A stretch of 64,000 nt of DNA from Sulfuriferula sp. Its GTDB lineage: Bacteria > Pseudomonadota > Gammaproteobacteria > Burkholderiales > Sulfuriferulaceae. The DNA lies in NCBI GenBank assembly GCA_031291235.1, contig JARLJL010000013.1, positions 62,001-126,000 on the forward strand, in the 5' to 3' direction. The notes beneath the pieces are model-generated. The model saw only the letters and a program-made list of their open reading frames with translations, was not told the DNA's origin and searched no databases. Positions 56,216 to 64,000 of this stretch are shown here, piece after piece. A program made the position numbers and the translations under genes. The first letter of the stretch is position 1. Every line of letters begins with the position of its first letter.

Positions 56216-56971
56216 TCATTGGAGTTGCGCCAAGCGGCGATACCCACCGCGCATCAGGCCCTGGCCGCGTCGTATCAGTCGGCGCACGCGCGACCGCAGG
56301 CCGCCATCGGCATGCCAGCCTTTGACCACGGCATCGGTGCCGAACAGGCCTTCGGCGACTTCACGCAAGGACGCCCCTGCCAAGGTGGCGTCGAGCGCCT
56401 GCAAGGTATGCAGTTCCTGTAGCGCGGTTGGCGCAGGCCGGGGCCAAGTCACTGCTGCAGGCGTGCTTTTGGCGGCCACGGCCAGCTTGTCCAGTACGGC
56501 CCGAAGCATGCAATGGCGTGCATAATGCATGTCGCACGCGCGGATGGCGTAGACGTAGGCCATGCCATCCTCAAGGCCGGGCGCCAGCGTCAGGCGCAGG
56601 CAGCAGCCGGGCCAGCGCGTGGTGAGCGTCAGGCGTTGTCCATCGTGGGCCAGGTGTTTTTGACCGGGAATGCTCCAGAACTCGAATGGGGCGGCATCCG
56701 GTGGCGGGTCGATGTCCGGGTGGAGTTGCGCCGTGCAGGGAGGGCCGGGATACCAGGCCGGATGTGCGTCGCGCGCATCCAAGGCCGGGTCTTCCAGCAT
56801 GCGCAATCCCCAGGTGTGAGCGGTTTCCAGCTCGCTGCGACGGCGCAGCCAGTCGCGGCGGTAATCGGGATGCCGGCGCAAATACTCCCAAGCCAGTGCC
56901 AGGTCATCCAGATGCAGCACGTAGAGGTACGCGGCAGTGGGATACCAAGGTTCGGCGCTTCGATCAGCCAT
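56216..56971 (-). CDS. DUF2285 protein
   Basis: 251 residues: an N-terminal part (AAYLYVLHLDDLALAWEYLRR), typical of ICE-borne transcription-factor-like proteins, and a C-terminal DUF2285 domain (YAIRACDMHYARHCMLRAVLDK, DAVVKGWHADGGLRSRVRRL in parts) resembling a replication/DNA-binding fold. It is regularly found next to the AlpA-like gene. Exact role unknown. Confidence 0.85.
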   Translation of the reverse strand: MADRSAEPWYPTAAYLYVLHLDDLALAWEYLRRHPDYRRDWLRRRSELETAHTWGLRMLEDPALDARDAHPAWYPGPPCTAQLHPDIDPPPDAAPFEFWSIPGQKHLAHDGQRLTLTTRWPGCCLRLTLAPGLEDGMAYVYAIRACDMHYARHCMLRAVLDKLAVAAKSTPAAVTWPRPAPTALQELHTLQALDATLAGASLREVAEGLFGTDAVVKGWHADGGLRSRVRRLIRRGQGLMRGGYRRLAQLQ

Positions 56972-57336
56972 GACACAACCCCCTTTGTACTGGGACCGCC
57001 GCCACGGTTGTCGGTCGTCAAAGCTCGGCCATCAAATCCTCAACACGCCACCCATAAATCGATAAACTGTAACGAACGGCGTCAAGACCAATTGGCTCCG
57101 AAGACCTGCGCGGATTGTCCGAATGCGACGGTTGCGCAGCCCGAAATGGTGCGCGCTGCCGGACACCCTGACAGAAGTCTTGTTTTTCATCATGTCTCTT
57201 TCGGTCAGGAGGCGCCGTCCTGGTGCAATAGCTTCGATTCAGACCGTCGCCGTCTTGAGTCAGACAGAGAAAGACACAATGCGCCGCAATGGTCCGTAAC
57301 TGGATGGCCCGCCTCAGCGGGGGCCGTGCGGCTTAA
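56972..57336. other. 365-bp gap between DUF2285 and DUF2958
   Basis: No ORF with coding character on either strand and no strong hairpin or tRNA were seen. An AT-richer patch near 57045-57075 could hold the promoter of the DUF2285-HTH-repA block, but no convincing -35/-10 pair was found. Confidence 0.4.
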
Positions 57337-57687
57337 TCAGTCAGGGATCGAGCCATCAATCTGCGCCAGCCGGACATATTCCGACAACGGCTGCGATGCG
57401 CGGTAATACAGGTCGCGCATAACGGGTTTCTGAAGCGGTCCGACGATCGCAGCCAAGTCGGACAGCTTGACCGTCCCCAACTCCGGCATACCGATTCCGA
57501 GGTCGATGAGACCCCAGGCCGTATCGCCATCGGCCGGATCGAGCGCAGCCAATAACCAGGTTACATGGGCATCCGGCGTGAACAGGCGCACCACAGGCAG
57601 TAGATCAATGTTCTGGTCTGCAGCGCGTGCTACGCCGTTGGCGAGCAACTGTGCGCGTTGATCGGCGGTGGTGAATGGCTTGGTCAT
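57337..57687 (-). CDS. DUF2958 protein
   Basis: 116 residues beginning MTKPFTTADQRAQLLANG, the DUF2958 hallmark, with PVVRLFTPDAHVTWLL, LIDLGIGMPELG and MRDLYYRASQPLSEY. It is common in Tn4371-type and other ICEs beside DUF736; function unknown. ATG 57687 is taken as start; an ORF to 57792 is open but lacks homology. It is divergent from the XRE gene. Confidence 0.87.
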   Translation of the reverse strand: MTKPFTTADQRAQLLANGVARAADQNIDLLPVVRLFTPDAHVTWLLAALDPADGDTAWGLIDLGIGMPELGTVKLSDLAAIVGPLQKPVMRDLYYRASQPLSEYVRLAQIDGSIPD

Positions 57688-57984
57688 CGTCGGGAACCCC
57701 ACGAAACCGAGAATGCACGAATCCGCTTTTGCGCGAAAGCGCAGAAGCACCGAACTGGCGGTGTGCCTTCGTGGGCAAGCACGGATACGCAAACCATCGA
57801 ATCCGTACTGGCGCAGAAGCGCGAAAGCGGAATTGTGGATGTCAGGAAAGACACGGATACGGTTCCCCGGTTCTGTCGGAATCCGCCGATACGACTTTAC
57901 GTAAAAGCACGGAAGCGGACGAAACCGGCCAATGAGTTAAATATAACGTGGTTTTAATTGTCTCGAAATTGGACGCTTCTGTCT
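57688..57984. promoter_or_regulatory. Divergent regulatory region with short repeated words
   Basis: 297 bp between DUF2958 and the XRE gene, with repeated words: GCGCGAAAGCG at 57731-57741 and 57819-57829, GCGCAGAAGC at 57739-57748 and 57811-57820, CACGGATACG at 57780-57789 and 57852-57861, plus several GAATCCG. TATAAC near 57945 could be a -10 element for the XRE gene. The repeats may be operator sites for the XRE protein; this is inference. Confidence 0.4.
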
Positions 57985-58275
57985 ATGCAGAAGCGATCCA
58001 TCCAACCCGGTCGGCCGACCGGAGCCACCACCTTCGATGCCGAATTGGCGCAGGCCTTCGGCGCGGCGGTGCGCGCGCTACGGACGGAACGCGGGATCGC
58101 GCAAGAATTGCTGGCGAATCAGGCAGGCATCGAGCGCTCCCACATGGGAAAGGTCGAGCGCGGCGAGCATATGCCCACGCTGGCGATCATCTTCAAGATC
58201 GCCGGCGCGCTTGAATGCAGCACCTCGGTGCTGATGGCCGAAACCGAGCGCCAGCTCGCAGCGGCCAGGTCGTAA
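57985..58275 (+). CDS. XRE-family helix-turn-helix regulator
   Basis: 96 residues: an HTH_3 domain (FGAAVRALRTERGIAQELLANQAGIERSHMGKVERGEHMP in parts), then a short tail. Such regulators repress ICE transfer or replication genes. The frame also allows ATG 57958 (nine residues more); neither start has a strong ribosome site. It converges on DUF736. Confidence 0.87.
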   Translation: MQKRSIQPGRPTGATTFDAELAQAFGAAVRALRTERGIAQELLANQAGIERSHMGKVERGEHMPTLAIIFKIAGALECSTSVLMAETERQLAAARS

Positions 58276-58330
58276 GTTTGCCGTGCCGTCGCACGGCAGC
58301 ACCGCCGCATTGGGCGGGGCGCTGCGGCGG

Positions 58331-58645
58331 TTACGCTGCTTGGGGCTTGCTGCGCGACCAGATCAGGTTGTGCGTGCCGTCCTCTTCCTCGATCAGGCGG
58401 GCGTAGATCGTCACCGGGAACGTCGGATCGTCGAGGGTCACGGACACGTAGGGCCGCTCGGCTTTGCTGACTTTCTTCCACGCCGCGCCGATGTCGTAGC
58501 CGCCAGTCGCTTGGATGCGGAAGTCGGGGGCGTTCTCGCTTTCCTTCTCGTTGGGGATGAGCTTGACCTTGACGTTGAGCGTCAGAGTGCGGATCGTGCC
58601 GGTGAAGCCGTCTTTGTCTGCGGTAAAAGTGCCGATGGTGGCCAT
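58331..58645 (-). CDS. DUF736 protein
   Basis: 104 residues of DUF736 (MATIGTFTADKDGFTGTIRT, KVKLIPNEK, DIGAAWKKVSKAERPYVSVTLDDP in part). It is a small, mostly beta protein typical of ICEs and large plasmids; function unknown. It has AGGAGAAAAC just before the ATG. Confidence 0.9.
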   Translation of the reverse strand: MATIGTFTADKDGFTGTIRTLTLNVKVKLIPNEKESENAPDFRIQATGGYDIGAAWKKVSKAERPYVSVTLDDPTFPVTIYARLIEEEDGTHNLIWSRSKPQAA

Positions 58646-59304
58646 GATGTTTTCTCCTTACGGTTTAACCAAGGTCGCGCCCATCGCGTCCTTGTTGTGA
58701 TCCGTCAGGCGGGGGATGGGCGGGCCGCACCGCTTGCGGCCGAAGCGCAGTGGAGGACCGGGAGGCGCAAAGAATTTGTCCCGCGAGGAATGCGCTGAAC
58801 GCAGTGGCCGCGCAGGGGAAATTGTTTTCGCCGGACGGTTGCGGCCATGAAGCCCAAGGCGCAGCCGTGCCCCCGCCAGGATTCACGACAAGCCAAGGAC
58901 GCATGGGCCGACTGCTCCGCAAGGAGACAGGGCCGACTCGGCATCCCCGCCAGACGGCTTCACCGGCTGGCCCCTTGATGCGGGCAAGGTCGACCACCTC
59001 AACGGAATGCGCAAACGACCCTGCCGCATCCTGCGGCGGTATGCTTGAGGCGCGGTGTGGAAGCTCCATAGCTAGGCTGGGCGGCGTGTCCGTGAATCGT
59101 TGGTTGTGACGTTGTTGTGACGAACCGTCAGCATTGAGGACGGCGCGCATTTACACAACCCAGCGCAGCAAGCCAAGGCGTAGCCTTGCACCCCGTCCAT
59201 TGCGGTGAGGTGCTGGCCTGGCCGATCCGGCTCAAGCCGGTTCGGCGGTTTTCAAGGGGCGCCAAGCTGCACGCGGCGGGGATAGCCCATGGGGCTTTCC
59301 CCTG
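58646..59304. other. 659-bp gap upstream of DUF736
   Basis: GC-rich, with several overlapping open frames on both strands, the longest 161 codons at 58665-59150 minus. None shows domain patterns, a ribosome site or coding-like composition. It may be a decayed gene or a long leader of DUF736. The 125-bp repeat begins at its end. Confidence 0.4.
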
Positions 59305-59429
59305 GAGGCAAGCAGAGCGCGCAGCGCCGTAGGCGCGAAGGCGTGAGGGATTGAAGCCGAATGGCCGTGACGGCAAAGGCAGCACGGGGCTCCGCCCGAA
59401 AGCCCGGCGGCGCACCGCGCCGACACGCT
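59305..59429. repeat. 125-bp direct repeat, copy A
   Basis: It matches 62958-63082 over 125 bp without gaps, with about 7 mismatches (about 94 %). It is GC-rich, with small palindromes such as GCGCCGTAGGCGC. The two copies, in the same orientation, bracket the helicase gene exactly, which suggests that the helicase was gained at, or could be lost by, recombination between them. Confidence 0.85.
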
Positions 59430-59631
59430 GCGCGGTTCCCCATCCGTCAGCCCCCACAATGGCGAAACACATCGTCCCCTGGAAAGCCATAGCATGGCAT
59501 CATGAAGAAATATCAGTGCCTCTTCGAGGTGTGCCGCACGCGCACAGCGTCCATGGCGCTCAAGCCGATGGACAGCAAATATCCGTAGCGTAGACCGCAA
59601 AGCAAACTAAGAACATGAAAGGAAAGGCATC

Positions 59632-62600
59632 TTGAAGGAGCCAGAGAACATCATCCGCTACTGGCATGCAGTCGAATTGCTGCAGCCGCAATCGGCCCCA
59701 AAAATCAAAAAGCGCAGCAGCGCCTATGGCGCATTTTTTCACGACACGCCCAGCACACACCCCGTCCCTCCCTGGGCGCCCGGGAGCATCGTCAGCAAGC
59801 AGGCGCTTCCCGACAAGCGCGAATGGAGCCATACGCTCTATGCCCACCTGTACGACAGCCGGCTAGTCGCCGCTGCGCTCAAGGAACTGTACGACGCTGA
59901 CCAGGGCTACCGCGAGCCGCAACACCGCGAGTCGGCACTGTTCGCCGCAAAGTTCACCATGACCGGACAACTGGTGGAGAAGAGTTTCGTGCTTTCCAGC
60001 GAGGCCTGGTTCCTCGGGCGAGCGCTGGCGGGACAGGACTGGACGCACGGATTCGAGGACGATCAACGAGCCGCCGCCGAGCAGGCGCAAACGCAACTCC
60101 AGGGGCAGGTTTCCGGCGATTCCCTGCGTGACTTCACCCTGTGGGTACTACAGTTCCTCGGCGTGGCAGGGTTCTTTGCGACCATGGGTCGCCCACCGCT
60201 GCGATTCCGCTCCCAACCCGTCAAACCCGACAAGCCCACATCGGAGGATGATCCGCTCAACAGCTTCCTGCTCGAAGACTTGGCCACCGTCGCCGATAGC
60301 CTCGGCAAGGGTGTGACGAGCGAAGCGTTGAACCAGTACCTGCGCCGACACGATCCGCGACAGCGCCTGCACATCGACGCCGACGTCGCTTCGCTGTCGC
60401 TGATCGAGCGGCTGATGCCGCAGGCCTATGCCGACAGTTGCTGGCCGTCCGAACGGCACCTGGGGCTTGTGCATTCGCAACAGCTAGCCGTGAACACCGT
60501 TTTGTCTACCCTGGCCGACGGACAGGGGCTGCTGGGAGTCAATGGCCCGCCGGGCACGGGCAAGACGACCCTGTTACGTGACTTGATCGCCGCCATCATC
60601 ACCGGCCGGGCTGACGTGCTTGCTACGTTGCGCCGGGCATCCGACGGCTTCGCCAGCAACGCGCGCGAAGCCGGCAACGATGGCGGCAAGGAGCAGGTAG
60701 CCTTCAAGCTCAATCCTTCGCTATACGGCTTCGAGATCGTGGTCGCTTCGTCCAACAACGGCGCGGTGGAGAACGTCACCCTCGAACTGCCCCAGCGCGA
60801 CAAGATCGACGAGAGCTGGCTGCCCGAAGCAGAACACTTCGCCGACCTAGGCGAGCTGATCACCGACAAGCCTGCCTGGGGATTGATCTCCGGTGCGCTG
60901 GGCAGCAAGGCTCGGCGCACTAAGTTCGTGGAGCGCTATTTCTACGGGCAGCGCCCGTTCGCCGGACCGAACCGTGCAGACAGCAACGGGGAAGCCAGCG
61001 ACGAGGCCGAGACTGACGATGAGAATGTCGCCAAGGCCCTGGTTGCCGATTCGACCACTGCTGCCAACATCGATGGCGAGCAAGCGCTTTCGCAGCAGCA
61101 GAAGAAAGCACCGGAAGGCCTGATGACATGGCTCGGCAAGCACATCCAGCTCAACAAGGAGCGCACGCCAGAACAACGCCAAGCCCTGTGGCAGCAAGCC
61201 GTTGCCGAGTACCAAGCTGCCAAGGCGCAGGTTCGCACGGCGTGCGCTGATGCCGATCGCATCCGCACACTGATCCAGACCCTGCTAACGGTCAGGAAGA
61301 AGATCGCCGAGGCGACCACCACCCTGCAGACGCTCGAACAAAACTTGGCGCACACGGAGGAACAGCAGGCGCGCTTGGATGCCGAGGAAGGCCGCCCCGC
61401 CAACGCGGCATTCAAACATGCGCTGGCAGCGCTTGCGCAACACCAGGCCAGCACGCCGCCGGGGTTCTGGGCTAACCTGCGCAGCCTTTGGGGGGCGTCG
61501 CGCGCCTGGAACGCTGCGCGGAAGCTGTTGCAAAGCCAGCACGACCTCGCCAAGGCCGAATTCGATCGCGTTGCTCGGCTCGCCAAGCAGTTCGAAGCCA
61601 CAACCCAGCAGTTGGAACGGCAGATCGCCAGTGCCCAGCAGGTGCTAGGGCAATTGCAGACAGAAGATCAATCCCTCACGCGACAGGCCAGTGATTTGGC
61701 CAGCGCCTGCCGGGCCGACCACTTGCTGGCATGGCTGCGTGGCGGCGTCATCGGTCGCGGCGACGCCATCGAACTGGCCGAGCCCTGGCACATCGACGGC
61801 TGGCGACAGGCCCGTGCGAGTGTCTTCATCCAGGCACTGAAGCTGCATCGGACGTTCTTTGAGTTGGAGGCCGCACGGATGCGCTCCAACCTGTTCCTGA
61901 TCAACGCGTTGTTGACCGGCCCGCGCCTGCAGGGGCTCTCGCGCGATGCGATCCGATCGGTTTGGGCCTCGCTTTTCATGGTCGTGCCGGTACTCAGCAG
62001 CACTTTCGCCTCGTTCGCGCGTTCGTTCAGCTCCTTGGGTGCGGGGGAGATCGGCTGGCTGCTGGTAGACGAAGCCGGACAGGCGCCCCCGCAAGCGGCG
62101 GTAGGCGCGCTATGGCGCTCCCGGCGAGCGCTGCTGGTGGGCGACCCCCTGCAACTCAAACCCATCGTCACCGTCTCCGACGCGGTGCTGGAACACATGC
62201 GCACACGCTATCGCGTCGACGCGCACTGGCTCCCCAACAGACAGTCCGCTCAGACCTTGGCCGATCAGGCCACTATGTGGGGGCGTCTAGCAGGACCGAC
62301 TGGCAGCAAGACTTGGGTCGGGCTGCCCCTGGTCGTGCATCGGCGTTGCGACAAGCCGATGCACGGACTGGCCAACCGCATCGCCTACGATGGCGCGATG
62401 GTGTACGGCACCATTGCGCCGCGCGCCGACAAGGAAACGCGCGCCGGTCTCCCGACGGGATGGATTCACGCCAGCGGAGCATCTGACGGGAACTGGGTTC
62501 CGGCCGAAGGAGATGCTCTGCGGGTGCTGCTCACCCTGTTGCGGGAAGACGGCGTGGATGCGGCCGACATCTCGGTCATCACGCCCTTCAAGGCGGTCCA

Positions 62601-62898
62601 GGAAAACCTCAAACGCCTGCTCGGCGACACAATGGTTTCTGGAACCATCCACACCATGCAGGGCAAGGAAGCACCAGTCGTCATCATGGTACTGGGCGGC
62701 AATACTGAAGGTTCCGGCGCACGCGATTGGGCGGTCTCGGAGCCCAACTTGCTGAACGTGGCGGCAACACGGGCCAAGCGGCGCTTCTACGTGATCGGCG
62801 ACCGGAACGACTGGCAGAACCGCGCTCTGTTTTGTGATGTCATGGATCTCTTGCCACTCCAGCACCTTCCAGAGTGCGAAGCGGCATTGACGGCATAA
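59632..62898 (+). CDS. UPF1/DNA2-like SF1 helicase, ICE cargo
   Basis: 1088 residues. An N-terminal region of about 280 residues has no clear domain. The SF1 helicase core is split by a long insertion: Walker A GPPGTGKTT at about 304-312, a charged segment and a coiled coil at about 500-690, Walker B LLVDEAGQAPPQA at about 810, then VITPFKAVQ, TIHTMQGKEAPVVIM and AATRAKRRFYVIGD. This is the UPF1/DNA2 (AAA_11/AAA_12) layout. Translation starts at TTG 59632 with GGAAAGG upstream. No known partner gene is adjacent. A role in defence or nucleic-acid processing is inference. Confidence 0.9.
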   Translation: MKEPENIIRYWHAVELLQPQSAPKIKKRSSAYGAFFHDTPSTHPVPPWAPGSIVSKQALPDKREWSHTLYAHLYDSRLVAAALKELYDADQGYREPQHRESALFAAKFTMTGQLVEKSFVLSSEAWFLGRALAGQDWTHGFEDDQRAAAEQAQTQLQGQVSGDSLRDFTLWVLQFLGVAGFFATMGRPPLRFRSQPVKPDKPTSEDDPLNSFLLEDLATVADSLGKGVTSEALNQYLRRHDPRQRLHIDADVASLSLIERLMPQAYADSCWPSERHLGLVHSQQLAVNTVLSTLADGQGLLGVNGPPGTGKTTLLRDLIAAIITGRADVLATLRRASDGFASNAREAGNDGGKEQVAFKLNPSLYGFEIVVASSNNGAVENVTLELPQRDKIDESWLPEAEHFADLGELITDKPAWGLISGALGSKARRTKFVERYFYGQRPFAGPNRADSNGEASDEAETDDENVAKALVADSTTAANIDGEQALSQQQKKAPEGLMTWLGKHIQLNKERTPEQRQALWQQAVAEYQAAKAQVRTACADADRIRTLIQTLLTVRKKIAEATTTLQTLEQNLAHTEEQQARLDAEEGRPANAAFKHALAALAQHQASTPPGFWANLRSLWGASRAWNAARKLLQSQHDLAKAEFDRVARLAKQFEATTQQLERQIASAQQVLGQLQTEDQSLTRQASDLASACRADHLLAWLRGGVIGRGDAIELAEPWHIDGWRQARASVFIQALKLHRTFFELEAARMRSNLFLINALLTGPRLQGLSRDAIRSVWASLFMVVPVLSSTFASFARSFSSLGAGEIGWLLVDEAGQAPPQAAVGALWRSRRALLVGDPLQLKPIVTVSDAVLEHMRTRYRVDAHWLPNRQSAQTLADQATMWGRLAGPTGSKTWVGLPLVVHRRCDKPMHGLANRIAYDGAMVYGTIAPRADKETRAGLPTGWIHASGASDGNWVPAEGDALRVLLTLLREDGVDAADISVITPFKAVQENLKRLLGDTMVSGTIHTMQGKEAPVVIMVLGGNTEGSGARDWAVSEPNLLNVAATRAKRRFYVIGDRNDWQNRALFCDVMDLLPLQHLPECEAALTA

Positions 62899-62957
62899 CC
62901 TCAGTAGTCGTGCTGGACTGGGATCAGTCCCTGCGCGGGCCGTGCTCCGATCCCATA

Positions 62958-63082
62958 GAGGCAAGCAAAGTGCGCAGCGCCGTAGGCGCGAAGGCGTGAG
63001 GGATTGAAGCCGAATGGCCGTGACGGCAAAGACGGCACGGGGCGCAGCCCGAAAGCCCGGCGGCGCATCGCGCCGACACGCT
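62958..63082. repeat. 125-bp direct repeat, copy B
   Basis: The second copy of the element at 59305-59429. It begins 59 bp after the helicase stop codon and ends 4 bp before the stop codon of the convergent unknown gene (63087-63794). The downstream flank (TCAAATCATTTTC) differs from that of copy A, marking the repeat boundary. Confidence 0.85.
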
Positions 63083-63086
63083 CAAA

Positions 63087-63794
63087 TCATTTTCGAGTGA
63101 CGGGGAAGCCGACAGCGGCTAACTTCTGTTCCATTTTCCGTATCGTGTTCGCAATGGCATTCTGTGCGCCCTGGCGTGTTGTGTAAGCCGCCTCACCAGG
63201 ATAGACATCGCCTTTCACCAAATCGCTGAAAACCTTGTCGCGTTTTTCTTCTGGGATACCAGCTCTCTCGCACAGTTCGTCGAACGGACTTGAAGCACCG
63301 GTCAGCGCAATGATCTCGCTTCCGCGAAGCGGTGACTTCAATACAACCTCACCCTGTAAATATTTGAAGTTTAGGAGCGCCTTGGAGTGAATACCTCCTT
63401 GACGGTTATATGTATCGACCGCTTCAACAAATTCCGGTGAGGCCCACAAATCAGCGATATTCACCACAACCTCGGTGATCTCGGGTTGGTGTTCAAAGAT
63501 TGCTCCAGAAACAGCTTCAGGACGCACTAGCCCCTTAAATCGTTCCGCGAATGCGATTTCAACTGTCCAGCTTGCGACTCCTTCGTCTCGTTCGTCATTG
63601 AGAATGAGATCAACGAGTTCACCTTTGTGGATGAATCGCTTCCGATAGCATGGGCCACTTACCGTGCGGAACTGCTCGGGAAGGCTTTCGACCGCACCTT
63701 CCAGTTCACGAGCAAGCTCCTCCTTGTGTGTTTGATCCTCTTTCCAACCATTCTGCCAAGCGCCCAAAGCCGTAAGTAGTCGATCATTAAACAT
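63087..63794 (-). CDS. Unrecognised 235-aa protein
   Basis: I do not recognise a family. The protein is soluble, acidic and without signal or membrane segments. It has an N-terminal stretch (QNGWKEDQTHKEELAREL), a middle with conserved-looking CYRKRFIHKGELVDLIL and WTVEIAFAERFKGL, and a basic C-terminus. Codon use is less GC-rich than in the ICE backbone, suggesting separate acquisition. It converges on the helicase with copy B of the repeat between, and begins 20 bp from the IS200/IS605 end hairpins. Only a weak GGAAT ribosome site is present. Confidence 0.7.
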   Translation of the reverse strand: MFNDRLLTALGAWQNGWKEDQTHKEELARELEGAVESLPEQFRTVSGPCYRKRFIHKGELVDLILNDERDEGVASWTVEIAFAERFKGLVRPEAVSGAIFEHQPEITEVVVNIADLWASPEFVEAVDTYNRQGGIHSKALLNFKYLQGEVVLKSPLRGSEIIALTGASSPFDELCERAGIPEEKRDKVFSDLVKGDVYPGEAAYTTRQGAQNAIANTIRKMEQKLAAVGFPVTRK

Positions 63795-63811
63795 ACGAAT
63801 TCCAATAAGTA

Positions 63812-63888
63812 TCCCCCGGCAAAGCCGGGGGTTTTATGGTTGGAGCGCCTCGAAGGCGCAGGTAACCCGTGAGCCGCCTGAAGGCGGC
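63812..63888 (-). mobile_element. Terminal hairpins of an IS200/IS605-type element
   Basis: Three hairpins follow the transposase stop codon in minus sense: GCCGCC-TGAA-GGCGGC (63873-63888), GCGCC-TCGAA-GGCGC (63845-63859) and CCCCCGGC-AAA-GCCGGGGG (63813-63831). Subterminal hairpins are the sites that TnpA Y1 transposases recognise. The outer one also looks like a terminator for plus-strand transcription, as GTTTT follows. The exact element end was not determined. Confidence 0.6.
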
Positions 63889-64000
63889 TACAGCCCTAAT
63901 TTCATTTGGTCGTAACGTTCGTCCTCAAGTTCCTGATTACGAATGTACGCCCGAACCATTTCCTCATCCAATCCGACCGTCGAGACAAAGTACCCTCTGG
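63888..64000 (-). CDS. tnpA: IS200/IS605-family transposase TnpA, C-terminal 36 residues only
   Basis: The minus strand from the window edge reads RGYFVSTVGLDEEMVRAYIR, then NQELEDERYDQMKLGL and a TAG stop. This is the typical C-terminal tail of Y1 HUH transposases of the IS200/IS605 group, with the GYFVSTVG strand and the final helix. The catalytic Tyr and HUH motifs lie beyond the window, so whether the gene is intact is unknown. Confidence 0.82.
   Translation of the reverse strand, partial: RGYFVSTVGLDEEMVRAYIRNQELEDERYDQMKLGL

Noticed and set aside
58665-59150. 161-codon minus-strand ORF
   Set aside because: No ribosome site or recognisable domain; composition resembles random GC-rich sequence.

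Overview
The window looks like a chromosome segment of a betaproteobacterium, probably of the Nitrosomonadales (Gallionellaceae/Sulfuricellaceae type). The basis is the gene order ilvB-ilvH-ilvC-pssA-leuA, the DUF2782-thrB pair next to polA, and the protein style. No rRNA or tRNA gene is visible to fix the taxon. From about 31.7 kb to the end of the window it carries most of a Tn4371-family integrative and conjugative element (ICE), visibly richer in GC than the left half.

Left, housekeeping (1-19.5 kb): branched-chain amino acid genes on the minus strand (ilvB, ilvH, ilvC, a strong hairpin terminator, pssA, then leuA running off the edge). A 27-codon ORF with six leucine codons in eight lies just upstream of leuA and looks like an undescribed leucine leader peptide. 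Next come an M48 lipoprotein protease and polA (minus), then a LOG-family protein, a DUF2782 protein, homoserine kinase and a multi-pass membrane protein (plus). A 7TMR-DISM diguanylate cyclase, a large acetoacetate-decarboxylase/FAD-oxidoreductase fusion, a QueC-like protein and nadB follow.

Chemosensory and c-di-GMP region (19.5-31.7 kb): seven co-directional genes form a complete Wsp-type pathway: CheW, CheR-TPR, CheW, MCP, CheA-REC hybrid, CheB and an output regulator. The output is not a WspR-like REC-GGDEF cyclase. It is a 1090-residue REC-GAF-PAS-GAF protein with a ruined GGDEF signature and an intact EAL domain, so the expected output is c-di-GMP breakdown. A 296-residue CZB-GGDEF cyclase of DgcZ type, with all zinc ligands, is transcribed divergently. 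Together they suggest a locus holding opposing c-di-GMP activities under two different sensors.

ICE (about 31.7-64 kb): a candidate 8-bp att core lies 22 bp after the DgcZ-like gene. Then come a 39-codon membrane-peptide ORF with a perfect Shine-Dalgarno sequence, DUF2274, trbI-G-F-L-J-E-D-C-B, a ribbon-helix-helix protein, traG and eexN. Cargo follows: a LysR gene and a TetR-controlled oxidoreductase operon with a clear promoter and operator. Beyond it are relaxase traI, traF, DUF2840, a ribbon-helix-helix protein, parA, an iteron array, repA, an AlpA-like HTH protein, DUF2285, DUF2958, an XRE regulator and DUF736. A second cargo slot holds a 1088-residue UPF1/DNA2-like helicase between two 125-bp direct repeats. 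An unknown gene and the 3' end of an IS200/IS605 transposase close the window. The integrase end of the ICE lies outside.
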